40,970 bases of DNA from an uncultured Eubacteriales bacterium (lineage in GTDB: Bacteria; Bacillota; Clostridia; Oscillospirales; Oscillospiraceae): NCBI GenBank assembly GCA_900543085.1, contig UQQF01000015.1:1-40970 (forward strand), given 5' to 3'. How positions within the stretch are numbered: the first letter of the stretch is position 1; each line of letters begins with the position of its first letter. Positions 29,583 to 37,996 of the stretch are shown piece by piece. The translations under genes and the position numbers were made by a program. The notes beneath the pieces were generated by a model, which had not been told where the DNA came from, made no database searches, and saw nothing but the letters and a program-made list of their open reading frames with translations.

Positions 29583-31097
29583 TCACACTCCATAGACCTC
29601 GGACAGCTTGTCCGAGAGATAGTCGGCGTAGCACTGCACGTCCAGCGGGCCGCCCGTCGCCCGCTCCAGCAGCTCGCGCGGCTGGTACAGCGCGCCGTAG
29701 CGCCAGATGTTCTCCTCCAGCCACCCGTTTATGTCCGAGACGTCGCCGGCGCGCAGGCTCTCGTCCACGTCCATGCTCTCGCGCATACGCGCCATGAGCT
29801 GCGCCGCGGCCACGGTGCCGAAGGCGTAGGTCGGGAAGTACCCGAACTGCCCCGCAGCCCAGTGGGAGTCCTGCAATATGCCCTCGTCGTCGCTCGTCAC
29901 CTCGCAGCCGAGGTACTTTTTCGTCAGCTCGTTCCACATGGCGGGCGCGTCGCGCACAGCGGCCTCGCCGTTCATCACCGCGCGCTCTATCTCATAGCGC
30001 AGCAGTATGTGCAGGCAGTAGCTGACCTCGTCGGCCTCGTCGCGCAGCGGCGTGTCCTTGACCGCGTTGACCGCGCGGAAGAACTCCCTCGGCTCCCTGC
30101 CGGCCAGCTCCGGGATATTGGCCGTGAGCACCGGCCACATGAACTCCGTCCAGGCGCGGGAGCGGCCGACCATGTTCTCGTAGAAGCGCGACTGGCTCTC
30201 GTGCACGCTCATGCTCACGCCCTCGCCCAGGCGGGTGTATTGCAGCGCCTCGCCGGTGCCCAGCTCGTAGAGGGCGTGTCCGCACTCGTGTATCACGCCG
30301 TACAGGCTGGTCGTGAAGCTGTCGGGGATATACCGCGTGCAGATGCGCACGTCGTAGCGGGAGAAGGCCACCGTGAAGGCGTGGTCGGAGATGGCCAGGC
30401 GGCAGCGGTTCCGGTCCACGCCCAGCGCGTCCATGTTGAAGTGGGCTATGCGCTGCTGATACAGCGGCGAGACGCGGCAGCGCAGTATGCCCGTGTCCGG
30501 CTGTACGAACTGCCGCGCATAGTTTTGCAGCGGCGCTATCTTCTCGCGCACCTCGTCAAAGAAGGCTCCGCACTGAGCCTGGGTCAAGCCCTCCTCGTTG
30601 TAGTCCAGCCAGAACTCATACGGCGGCGAATCCGGCCAGGTCTGGGAGGCGATGCGCCTGGCGGCGTAGAAAAGCCGCCCGAGCCACGGCTCCAGCGCGG
30701 CAAAGTCGTTGGCCTCGTGCGCCCGCGACCAGGCCGAGAGCGCCTCGTTGGCCAGCTTGCGGAAGGAGAGGTACTCCTCCAGGTTCACGTGCCTCAATAT
30801 CTCGCCCGAACGCCTGAGCAGGTGCACGCTGCGCCGCTCCGGCTGCGTCAGCGCGTCGAGGTGGTCCTCCAGATAGTCCAGCAGCCGGATGCCCTCGGCG
30901 GAGGATATGAGCTCCAGCGCGGATTCGCCCAGGATGCCCAGCGTCTGCGAGCGCGCGATGATGTTCCCCGGCGGAGCCAGCGTCTCCGCGTCGAAGGAGA
31001 GCGCGCCGGAGGCGTGGCGCAGGGCGAACTCGCGCTTTTGCAGCTCGGCAAGCTGACGCCTGGCTACGGGCAGCGTCAGCTTCGATACGGCGATCAA
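29583..31097 (-). CDS. M32-family metallocarboxypeptidase
   Basis: The 504-aa protein matches the thermostable carboxypeptidase Taq family, of standard length. The zinc motif is H270-E-C-G-H274 in GVIHECGHALYELG, and ARSQTLGILGESALEL, EYLSFRKLANEAL and YTRLGEGVSMSVHESQSRFYEN are further family blocks. These cytoplasmic enzymes remove C-terminal amino acids from peptides. The start codon is TTG at 31097 with GGAGG 5 nt upstream; it overlaps the phoH stop as TTGA, so coupling is likely. A peptidase here is not part of the canonical phoH-ybeY-era cluster. Confidence 0.94.
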   Translation of the reverse strand: MIAVSKLTLPVARRQLAELQKREFALRHASGALSFDAETLAPPGNIIARSQTLGILGESALELISSAEGIRLLDYLEDHLDALTQPERRSVHLLRRSGEILRHVNLEEYLSFRKLANEALSAWSRAHEANDFAALEPWLGRLFYAARRIASQTWPDSPPYEFWLDYNEEGLTQAQCGAFFDEVREKIAPLQNYARQFVQPDTGILRCRVSPLYQQRIAHFNMDALGVDRNRCRLAISDHAFTVAFSRYDVRICTRYIPDSFTTSLYGVIHECGHALYELGTGEALQYTRLGEGVSMSVHESQSRFYENMVGRSRAWTEFMWPVLTANIPELAGREPREFFRAVNAVKDTPLRDEADEVSYCLHILLRYEIERAVMNGEAAVRDAPAMWNELTKKYLGCEVTSDDEGILQDSHWAAGQFGYFPTYAFGTVAAAQLMARMRESMDVDESLRAGDVSDINGWLEENIWRYGALYQPRELLERATGGPLDVQCYADYLSDKLSEVYGV

Positions 31098-32104
31098 GGC
31101 TTCCTCCGGAAGGTCTTCAGCCCGGGCTTGGCCGCCTTCTGCGCCTCGCTGCGGCGCTTTTCGTCCTTCTCATAGGCCTCGATTATCTTCTGCACCAGCT
31201 CGTGGCGCACGACATCCGCGCCGGTGAGGCGGCAGATGGCTATGTCGTCTATGCCCTGCAGCACGCGCATGGCCTCCTTCAGGCCGCTGACCTTGTCGCG
31301 CGGCAGGTCTATCTGCGTCACGTCGCCCGTGATGACCACGCGCGAGCCGAAGCCGATTCGCGTGAGGAACATCTTCATCTGCTCGCGCGAGGTGTTCTGC
31401 GCCTCGTCGAGGATGATGAAGCTGTCGTCCAGCGTGCGGCCGCGCATGTAGGCCAGCGGCGCGACCTCGATGTTCCCGCGCTCGAGGTACTTGTTGTACG
31501 TCTCGGGGCCGAGCATCTCAAAGAGCGCGTCGTACAGCGGCCTGAGGTACGGGTCGACCTTGCTCTGCAGGTCGCCGGGAAGGAAGCCCAGCCGCTCGCC
31601 GGCCTCGACGGCGGGGCGGGTGAGGATGATGCGGTTCACCTGCTCGCTCCTGAACGCGGCCACGGCCTCGGCGACGGCCAGATAGGTCTTGCCGGTGCCG
31701 GCGGGGCCTATGCCCAGGGTGACGGTGTTCTTGTTCATCGCGTCCACATAGGCCTTCTGACCCAGGGTCTTGGCCTTGATGGGCTTGCCCTTGGCCGTGA
31801 TGCACACCACGTCGCCGCCCAGCTCGCCTATCTTGGCCTCGCGGCCTTCGCGCACCAGCTTGAGGATATAGCGCACGTTCTGCGCGTCTATCGCCTCGCC
31901 GCGGCTGGCGAGCTGCAAGAGGCCGTTTATTGCCTTCTCCGCGGCCATGACGTCCTCAGCTTCGCCGGAAATGCGCAGCTGGTCGTCCCTGTCCGTGACG
32001 GAGACGCGCAGCTCGCTCTCGATTATTCTCAGGTTCTGGTCAAAGGAGCCGAAGACGCTTATGACGTTCTCCATGCGGTCTATCGGCATTGTCCTTTCTA
32101 TCAT
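31094..32104 (-). CDS. phoH: PhoH-family ATPase
   Basis: The 336-aa protein has an N-terminal KH-like region (residues about 10-90) and then the PhoH NTPase: Walker A GPAGTGKT at 133-140, LTRPAVEAGERLGFLPGDLQ, Walker B FIILDEAQN and the GDVTQIDLPR motif. PhoH proteins are RNA-associated ATPases. The ATG at 32104 has AAGGG about 10 nt upstream; an alternative ATG 15 nt later (MPIDRMENV) is also possible. It lies 24 nt after yqfD, with no strong sigma-A promoter seen between them. Confidence 0.95.
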   Translation of the reverse strand: MIERTMPIDRMENVISVFGSFDQNLRIIESELRVSVTDRDDQLRISGEAEDVMAAEKAINGLLQLASRGEAIDAQNVRYILKLVREGREAKIGELGGDVVCITAKGKPIKAKTLGQKAYVDAMNKNTVTLGIGPAGTGKTYLAVAEAVAAFRSEQVNRIILTRPAVEAGERLGFLPGDLQSKVDPYLRPLYDALFEMLGPETYNKYLERGNIEVAPLAYMRGRTLDDSFIILDEAQNTSREQMKMFLTRIGFGSRVVITGDVTQIDLPRDKVSGLKEAMRVLQGIDDIAICRLTGADVVRHELVQKIIEAYEKDEKRRSEAQKAAKPGLKTFRRKP

Positions 32105-32128
32105 TTGTGCGTATCCCTTTCTCTGCTT

Positions 32129-33310
32129 CTATGCTTGCTCCGCCGGGGTGAACACGGCGATGTCCTCGCGGCACTCCGCGCGCATGGTGACGATGAGCCG
32201 GCTGCCGCTCACGGAGCTTGTGAACGTCGCATTGAGCACCTCTCCCCTGCCCTGAAGCTCGCGCGCGAGCGCGTCTTCGAGCTGGGCGGACAGCTCCGCG
32301 GCCAGCGCGTCGGCGTCCCGGCGGGCGGGGGCGGCGTCGTACTCCACTATCTGCTCTCTCACCAGCGTGACGGGCAGGGTGAACACACCCTCCACGGCAA
32401 GCGGAAATTCTTTCACTATTTTACCACAGCCGGCGGGCGTTTGGCTACTCCTTTTGTAAAAATTCAGGCGCGTGCCGCCCACCGTGAGGTACCAGCGCGA
32501 GCGCGTTCCGGCCTCCTCCAGCGCGGTGTATTCTATCGGCGCGGATATGCTCCGCTCGTACCACGTCCTGGCCTCCACGACGGCGGAGGCGCGCACATAG
32601 CGCGTGTCGCCGACCTCGCTGGGCATCTCGCCGGAGACCAGCGTCTCCCCGGCCACCACGGCGTCGCCCACCGCCGCCACCGGCAGCCCCTGATAGACCT
32701 CCATACGCTCTATTATGCCCGTTGCGGCGGCGGTGACGCTGCCCGCGCCGTCCTCGGACACCAGGCCCGGAGCCTCGGTGCGCTCCCGCACGCGCACCAG
32801 CGCGCGGGACGAGTCCACGCTCACGCCCACCCAGCTCAGCTCCGGGATGTCCAGTATCACGCTGTTGCGTATCTCGTCGGCCGACCAGCCCGGCCAGAAC
32901 GAGCCGCTCTCCACACCGCAGGCGGCCAGGGCGCGCAGTATCTCGCCCGTGGACACGCTCTCGTTGCCCTCGACGTCTATGTCCCAGACAAAGAGCGAGC
33001 CGGCCGCCAGCAGCGCGAAGCATACCACCGCCGTCACAAGCAGCGCTATGCGGCGCGCAAGGCGGCGGCGAACCAGCGGCACGCCGCGCTCGCGCAGCAC
33101 CTTCAGCTCGCACTGGCAGCGCGCGGCGAGCGACCTCGCCAGCGGGAGGTCGCGCGTATACAGTCCCAGGCGCAGCGTCAGCGCGTCCACGCACTCGCCC
33201 TGCCAGAAGCGCACGTCACGCCCGGCGAGGGCGTTGAGCAGCCGCTCCGGCGCGGCGCCCGTGACCTCGACGCGGACGCTGCCGCGCAGAAATTGAGCAA
33301 ACTTTCGCAT
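32129..33310 (-). CDS. yqfD: Sporulation protein YqfD
   Basis: This 393-aa protein matches YqfD: a cytoplasmic N-terminal domain (about 85 residues), one transmembrane helix (IALLVTAVVCFALLAAGSLF, near residues 87-108) and a long extracytoplasmic region beginning VWDIDVEGNESVSTGEILRAL, containing WPGWSADEIRNSVILDIPELSWVGV. In Bacillus it is made in the mother cell and is required for efficient sporulation. The ATG at 33310 shares a base with the yqfC stop (TGATG); a GTG one codon earlier is also possible. Confidence 0.92.
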   Translation of the reverse strand: MRKFAQFLRGSVRVEVTGAAPERLLNALAGRDVRFWQGECVDALTLRLGLYTRDLPLARSLAARCQCELKVLRERGVPLVRRRLARRIALLVTAVVCFALLAAGSLFVWDIDVEGNESVSTGEILRALAACGVESGSFWPGWSADEIRNSVILDIPELSWVGVSVDSSRALVRVRERTEAPGLVSEDGAGSVTAAATGIIERMEVYQGLPVAAVGDAVVAGETLVSGEMPSEVGDTRYVRASAVVEARTWYERSISAPIEYTALEEAGTRSRWYLTVGGTRLNFYKRSSQTPAGCGKIVKEFPLAVEGVFTLPVTLVREQIVEYDAAPARRDADALAAELSAQLEDALARELQGRGEVLNATFTSSVSGSRLIVTMRAECREDIAVFTPAEQA

Positions 33311-33579
33311 CACTCCAACTCCACCGAGAGTATGCGCCCCGTGACCAGCAGAGCCTCTCTGTCCATGGCCGCAAGTTCCAGCGCCTCGCCGATTATGCGC
33401 ACGCGGTGCGCCCCGGCGTTGACCTCTATCCGCTCGCGGGAATAGCTGGCAAGCCCGCGGTGGTCCTCGACGAGCGCCCGCCGCGTGCCCATAAGCGTTA
33501 CCTTTACGACCCCCGCCGCCCCGGCCGGAAGCTCGAACCGGTCGGCCAGCGTCTCTCTCAGAGGCGTGCGATTAGGCAT
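33310..33579 (-). CDS. yqfC: Sporulation protein YqfC
   Basis: The 89-aa YabP/YqfC-family protein starts MPNRTPLRETLADRFELP and has VKVTLMGTRRALVEDHRGLASYSRERI followed by RVRIIGEALELAAMDREALLVTGRI, the typical beta-rich spore-coat-assembly fold. It is translated from an ATG 6 nt after GGGGGTG. It overlaps yqfD and lies behind a sigma-E-like promoter, as in Bacillus where yqfC-yqfD are sigma-E dependent. It heads the yqfC-yqfD-phoH-M32-ybeY-rarD-era operon. Confidence 0.93.
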   Translation of the reverse strand: MPNRTPLRETLADRFELPAGAAGVVKVTLMGTRRALVEDHRGLASYSRERIEVNAGAHRVRIIGEALELAAMDREALLVTGRILSVELE

Positions 33580-33597
33580 AGACTACACCCCCGTGGG

Positions 33598-33627
33598 AGT
33601 TTATGCCCCGGAGCAGCGGCGTATTAC
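33598..33627 (-). promoter_or_regulatory. Sigma-E-like promoter of yqfC
   Basis: On the minus strand: GTAATAC (33627-33621), 15 bp, then CATAAACT (33605-33598). The -10 fits the CATA(N)3T pattern of mother-cell sporulation sigma factors (sigma-E/K). Transcription should start near 33590, right before the GGGGGTG ribosome site. Confidence 0.7.
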
Positions 33628-33641
33628 GGCCGGGGCTGCGC

Positions 33642-33671
33642 GTAATACGGCGCGCGGCGCGCTCATAAGCT
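33642..33671 (+). promoter_or_regulatory. Sigma-E-like promoter of ylbJ
   Basis: GTAATAC (33642-33648), 15 bp, then CATAAGCT (33664-33671). It has the same hexamers, spacing and distance to the start codon as the divergent yqfC promoter. Confidence 0.7.
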
Positions 33672-33689
33672 CCAACGGGGGTGTTGTCC

Positions 33690-34640
33690 TTGCGATATCA
33701 ACTGGCGTGCGCGCTGGCCGCGGCGGCGCTGCTGGCGCTGCTGGGCTGGCCGGAGGCCGCGTCCGGCGGCGTGCGCGGCGGGCTTGCGACCTGCGGCGGG
33801 GTGATAATCCCGTCGCTGTTCCCGTTTTTCGTGCTCAGCGCCGCCGTGAGCGAGCTGGGCATACCGCAGCGGCTGGCGAGGCGGCTGGCAGAGCCCATGT
33901 CCAGGCTGTTCGGCGTGTCCGGCGCGGGGGCTTCGGCGCTCGTCCTCGGCGTGCTGGGCGGATACCCGCTCGGCGCGGCGAGCGCGGCGGATATGGCCGT
34001 GCGCGGCGTCATCACCTCTGAGGAGTGCTCCCGTCTGCTGGAATTTTGCAACAACTCCGGCCCCGCCTTCCTCGTCGGGGCGGCAGGCGTCGGGGTGTTC
34101 GGCAGCGTGAGGGCGGGGATGGCGCTCTACGCCTGCCACGTGGCCGCGGCGGTGACCTCCGGCGTGCTGATGCGCGGCGCGCACACCGCCCCCGCCGCCG
34201 CGGCTCCGGACGTGCCGGAGGTGCGGCCGGGCGCGCTCGCCCGGGCGGTGACGGCCTCGGTAAAGAACATACTCAACGTCTGCGGCTTCGTGGTGATATT
34301 CTCCGCCGTGTGCTCGGCGCTGGACGCCTCGGGCGTCCTGCCCCGGCTGGCCGGCGAGCTCGCGGTGCGCACGCATCTGGAGCTGGGCGCGGCGCGCGCC
34401 GCGCTGACGGGCTTCTTCGAGCTGGGCGGGGGCATAAGCGCGCTGCGCGGCTGCGCGCCGACCCGGCTGAACTTTGCGCTCTGCGCCGCGATGATAGGCT
34501 GGGGCGGAGTATCCGTGCACATGCAGACCGCCGCGGCCGTCGCCGCAGCGAACGTCAAGACCGCGCGGCACCTCGCCGGGAGGGCGCTCAGCGCCGCGCT
34601 CTCGGCCTTGTACGCGCTGGCCGCCTATGCGCTGATCTGA
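33690..34640 (+). CDS. ylbJ: Sporulation integral membrane protein YlbJ-like
   Basis: The 316-aa protein is a multi-spanning membrane protein of the nucleoside-recognition/Gate group, closest to YlbJ: GGLATCGGVIIPSLFPFFVLSAAV near the start, LGVLGGYPLGAASAADM, EFCNNSGPAFLVGAAGVGVFG, and a second repeat with NILNVCGFVVIFSAVCSAL and FFELGGGISAL. In Bacillus YlbJ is sigma-E dependent and needed for heat-resistant spores. The start is taken as TTG 33690 with GGGGGTG 6 nt upstream, the same layout as yqfC; a GTG at 33681 would place the ribosome site inside the gene. Confidence 0.87.
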   Translation: MRYQLACALAAAALLALLGWPEAASGGVRGGLATCGGVIIPSLFPFFVLSAAVSELGIPQRLARRLAEPMSRLFGVSGAGASALVLGVLGGYPLGAASAADMAVRGVITSEECSRLLEFCNNSGPAFLVGAAGVGVFGSVRAGMALYACHVAAAVTSGVLMRGAHTAPAAAAPDVPEVRPGALARAVTASVKNILNVCGFVVIFSAVCSALDASGVLPRLAGELAVRTHLELGAARAALTGFFELGGGISALRGCAPTRLNFALCAAMIGWGGVSVHMQTAAAVAAANVKTARHLAGRALSAALSALYALAAYALI

Positions 34641-34665
34641 CCTGCGCGGAGGCGTCAAACCGCCC

Positions 34666-34694
34666 TTGCATATCCCGTGGCTATGTGGTAAAAT
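34666..34694 (+). promoter_or_regulatory. Sigma-A promoter of pcrA, predicting a leaderless or near-leaderless mRNA
   Basis: TTGCAT (34666-34671), a 17-bp spacer and TAAAAT (34689-34694). The pcrA ATG begins at 34703, 8 nt after the -10 box, so the transcript would start zero to three bases before the start codon. No Shine-Dalgarno sequence is present upstream. Confidence 0.75.
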
Positions 34695-34702
34695 GTCTCG
34701 CT

Positions 34703-37066
34703 ATGAAAAATGACTTTCAAGAGAGATATATCGCCGCAAGACGGCGCGTCATTGCCAATGATTTCCGCAACCTGAACCCCATGCAGCGCGAGGCTGTTAT
34801 GGCCACGGAGGGGCCGCTGCTCATCCTCGCAGGGGCAGGCAGCGGAAAGACCACCGTGCTCATAAACCGCGTCGCCAACCTGCTCAAATACGGACGCGCG
34901 TCCGACTGTGACGAGGTGCCCGAGAGCGCCACGGAGGCCGACCTGGCCGTGCTCGAGGCCGGTCCCTCGCCGGAGGCGGAGGCGCTCGCCGCCTACGAGC
35001 CGGTGGAGCCGTGGCGCATCATCGCCATCACCTTCACGAACAAGGCCGCGGACGAGCTGAAAAGCCGCCTTGCCGCCAAGCTCGGTCCCAAGGCCGACGA
35101 CATCTGGGCGCGCACCTTCCACAGCGCCTGCGTGCGCATACTGCGCCGCGACGCGGACAAGCTGGGCTATCCGCGCGACTTCACCATCTACGACACCTCG
35201 GACCGCAACAGCGTGATGAAGTCCATCCTGCGCGAGATGGATCTCGACGAGAAGATCTACCCGCCGCGCAGCATCCTGGCGATGATAGACTCGGCCAAGG
35301 ACCAGCTGCTCTCGCCCGAGCGCTACGCCGCGAAAAACGGCCAGAGCGCCGACCCTCGCCAGCGCAAGATCTGCGAGATATACACCGCCTACGCCTCCCG
35401 CCTGTTCAAGGCCGGAGCCATGGACTTTGAAGACCTCATCTACAACACCGTGCGCCTTTTCAACGAGCACCCCGACGTGCTGGAGCACTACCAGAGGCAG
35501 TTCAAGTACGTGCTCATAGACGAGTACCAGGACACGAACCATCTCCAGTACCTGCTGGCCGGACAGCTCGCCGGCGGCTGGGGCAACATCTGCGTTGTCG
35601 GCGACGACGACCAGAGCATCTACAAGTTCCGCGGCGCAACCATCGAGAACATACTCAGCTTTGAAAAGCAGTACAAGGGCTGCCGCACGATACGGCTGGA
35701 GCAGAACTACCGCTCCACCGGCCACATCCTGCACGCGGCCAACGCCGTCATCGCCAACAACACCGAGCGCAAGGGCAAGACCCTCTGGACCGACTTCGGC
35801 GACGGGGACAAGCTCCAGCTCTACACCGCCATGAACGAGGACGACGAGGCGCAGTACGTCGCCGCGCACATTCTCGCGCACCGCGGCCGGGGCGGCAACT
35901 TCCGCGACTGCGCCGTGCTCTACCGCATGAACGCGCAGTCCAACCGCCTGGAGTTCGCCTTCAAGCGCAACGGCATCCCCTACCGCGTAGTGGGCGGTAT
36001 GCGCTTCTTCGACCGCGCGGAGATAAAGGACATGCTCGCGTACCTCTGCGCCATACAGTCCCCGGCGGACGATCTGCGCCTGGCCAGGATAATCAACGTC
36101 CCCGGTCGCGGCATAGGCGAGAAGACCGTTGAGGCGGCCAGGGGCATCGCCGCGCGGGAGGGCGTCAGCCTCTCCGACGTGGTGTCCCGCGCCAACCAGT
36201 ACGAGGAGCTTCACCGCGCCGCGCCGAAGCTCATAGAGTTCTCGGACATGATGGCCGGGCTGCGCCGCCAGGCCGAGGAGCTGCCCGCCGACCGGCTCTA
36301 CGACCTGGTGCTGGAAAAGACCGGCTATGAAAAAGCCCTGCGCGACAAGGGCGGGGACGAAAACCTCGCCAGGCTGGAGAACATCGCCGAGCTGAAGACC
36401 AACATCCTCGGCTACATCAAGGAGACGGGCGACGAGTCGCTCTCCGGCTTCCTCGACCAGGTCGCCCTCTACACGGACATAGACGGCTACAGCGCGGACG
36501 ACGACTGCGCCATCATGATGACCATGCACAGCGCGAAGGGGCTGGAGTTCCCCGTCGTGTTCGTCGTGGGCATGGAGGAGGGCATCTTCCCCGGCGTCAG
36601 GAGCATAGGCGACCCGGAGGAGATGGAGGAGGAGCGCCGATTGTGCTACGTCGCGCTCACCCGCGCCAAGCGCGAGCTGTACCTCACCAACGCCCGCCAG
36701 CGCATGATCTTCGGCCGCACGGCCATGAACCTGCCCAGCCGCTTCACGGACGAGATCCCCGCCGAGGACGTAGAGCGCACGGGTCACAGCGCCGAGCAGC
36801 AGCGCGAGTGGAAGCCGCGCAAGCGCCTGGCTCCCGAGCCGAGGGCGCACGCCGTGCAGGCGGCCAAGCCCGCCTCCTCCGCCGCGCCGAAGCCCAGCTT
36901 CGCCGTGGGCGACCGCGTCAAGCACATGGCCTTCGGCCCGGGCAAGATCTCCAAGCTCACGCCCATGGGCGGCGACGCGCTGGTCGAGATAAGCTTCGAC
37001 AGCGGCGACGTCAAGCGCCTGATGCTGCGCGCAGCCAGCCAGCACATGGAGAAGGTGGACGGATGA
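34703..37066 (+). CDS. pcrA: ATP-dependent DNA helicase UvrD/PcrA
   Basis: The 787-aa SF1A helicase has all expected motifs: Q motif LNPMQREAV, Walker A AGAGSGKTT (43-51), TFTNKAADELK, VLIDEYQDTNHLQY, GDDDQSIYKFRGA, LEQNYRST, MTMHSAKGLEFPVVF and YVALTRAKRELYL. The C terminus (about residues 735-787) is a Tudor-like RNA-polymerase-binding fold (VGDRVKHMAFGPGKI). Between the Walker A region and motif Ia there is an acidic insertion (residues about 63-103) not usual in PcrA. It acts in repair, replication restart and removal of RecA filaments. Start chosen at MKNDFQERY; the longer frame runs through ylbJ. Confidence 0.95.
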   Translation: MKNDFQERYIAARRRVIANDFRNLNPMQREAVMATEGPLLILAGAGSGKTTVLINRVANLLKYGRASDCDEVPESATEADLAVLEAGPSPEAEALAAYEPVEPWRIIAITFTNKAADELKSRLAAKLGPKADDIWARTFHSACVRILRRDADKLGYPRDFTIYDTSDRNSVMKSILREMDLDEKIYPPRSILAMIDSAKDQLLSPERYAAKNGQSADPRQRKICEIYTAYASRLFKAGAMDFEDLIYNTVRLFNEHPDVLEHYQRQFKYVLIDEYQDTNHLQYLLAGQLAGGWGNICVVGDDDQSIYKFRGATIENILSFEKQYKGCRTIRLEQNYRSTGHILHAANAVIANNTERKGKTLWTDFGDGDKLQLYTAMNEDDEAQYVAAHILAHRGRGGNFRDCAVLYRMNAQSNRLEFAFKRNGIPYRVVGGMRFFDRAEIKDMLAYLCAIQSPADDLRLARIINVPGRGIGEKTVEAARGIAAREGVSLSDVVSRANQYEELHRAAPKLIEFSDMMAGLRRQAEELPADRLYDLVLEKTGYEKALRDKGGDENLARLENIAELKTNILGYIKETGDESLSGFLDQVALYTDIDGYSADDDCAIMMTMHSAKGLEFPVVFVVGMEEGIFPGVRSIGDPEEMEEERRLCYVALTRAKRELYLTNARQRMIFGRTAMNLPSRFTDEIPAEDVERTGHSAEQQREWKPRKRLAPEPRAHAVQAAKPASSAAPKPSFAVGDRVKHMAFGPGKISKLTPMGGDALVEISFDSGDVKRLMLRAASQHMEKVDG

Positions 37067-37953
37067 GCGCCAAAAACCGCGGCGCCGTCGGCAGGCTCGC
37101 CCTCCTGGGCGCAACGCTGCTGTGGGGCTCCTCCTTCGTCGTGCTCAAGACCACGCTGGACAGCGTGCCCACGCTCTGGGTGCTGGCCATACGCTTCACC
37201 GGCGCGGCGCTGCTGATGGGCATACCCTGCATAAAGCAGCTGCGCAAGATAGACGCCGGCTGCCTCAAGGCCGGCGCGATGATGGGCGCGGCGCTCTACG
37301 CCGCCTACACCCTGCAGACCTTCGGCCTGGAGTACACCACGCCGGGCAAGAACGCCTTCCTGACGGCCACTTACTGCGTCCTGGTGCCCTTCCTTTGGTG
37401 GGCGTTTGCCCACAAGCGCCCGGACAGGTACAACATCTCCGCCGCGCTGGTGTGCATCACCGGCATGGCGCTGGTGTCGCTCTCGGGCGACTTTGGCATC
37501 GGCCTGGGCGAAGGGCTGACGATGTGCTGCGGGCTTTTCTACGCGCTGCACATAATCTTCACGTCCAGGGGCGTGGAGAAGTACGGAGTCGGCGTGCTGA
37601 CCACGATACAGTTCGCCACGGCGGCGCTGCTGTGCTGGATAAGCGCGCCCATCTCCGCGCCCTTCCCCGCCGCCGTCCCCGCCAGCGCGTGGATATCCAT
37701 CGCCTACCTGTGCATCATGTGCACCGGCGTGTGCTACCTGCTGCAGACCATAGGCCAGAAGTACACCTCCCCGCAGACCTCGTCCATACTGCTCACGCTC
37801 GAGAGCGTGTTCGGGACGCTGATATCCGTCGTCTTCTACCACGAGCAGCTGACCGTGCGCGAGCTGGCCGGCTTTGTGCTGATATTCGCCGCCGTGCTGA
37901 TAAGCGAGACAAAACTCGAGTTCCTCCACCGCCGCCCGGCGGTACAGCGATAA
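37063..37953 (+). CDS. EamA/DMT-family transporter
   Basis: The 296-aa protein has ten hydrophobic helices in two EamA repeats: LALLGATLLWGSSFVVLK at the N terminus and EGLTMCCGLFYALHIIFTSR at the start of the second half, ending with LLTLESVFGTLISVVFYHEQLT before the final helix. The substrate is unknown; family members export amino acids and metabolites. It overlaps pcrA as ATGA, and AAGGTGG lies 4 nt before the start, so it depends on the pcrA promoter. A bidirectional terminator follows. Confidence 0.9.
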   Translation: MSAKNRGAVGRLALLGATLLWGSSFVVLKTTLDSVPTLWVLAIRFTGAALLMGIPCIKQLRKIDAGCLKAGAMMGAALYAAYTLQTFGLEYTTPGKNAFLTATYCVLVPFLWWAFAHKRPDRYNISAALVCITGMALVSLSGDFGIGLGEGLTMCCGLFYALHIIFTSRGVEKYGVGVLTTIQFATAALLCWISAPISAPFPAAVPASAWISIAYLCIMCTGVCYLLQTIGQKYTSPQTSSILLTLESVFGTLISVVFYHEQLTVRELAGFVLIFAAVLISETKLEFLHRRPAVQR

Positions 37954-37996
37954 AAAAAGACCCATCGGTCAGTTATTGAACCGATGGGTCTTTTTT
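37953..37996. terminator. Bidirectional terminator after the DMT transporter gene
   Basis: A 17-bp perfect stem (37953-37969 with 37980-37996) ending in A/T tracts serves both convergent units. Confidence 0.93.

Noticed and set aside
34655..37114. An 819-codon open frame on the minus strand opposite pcrA
   Set aside because: pcrA carries every helicase motif; the opposite frame has none and no ribosome site.
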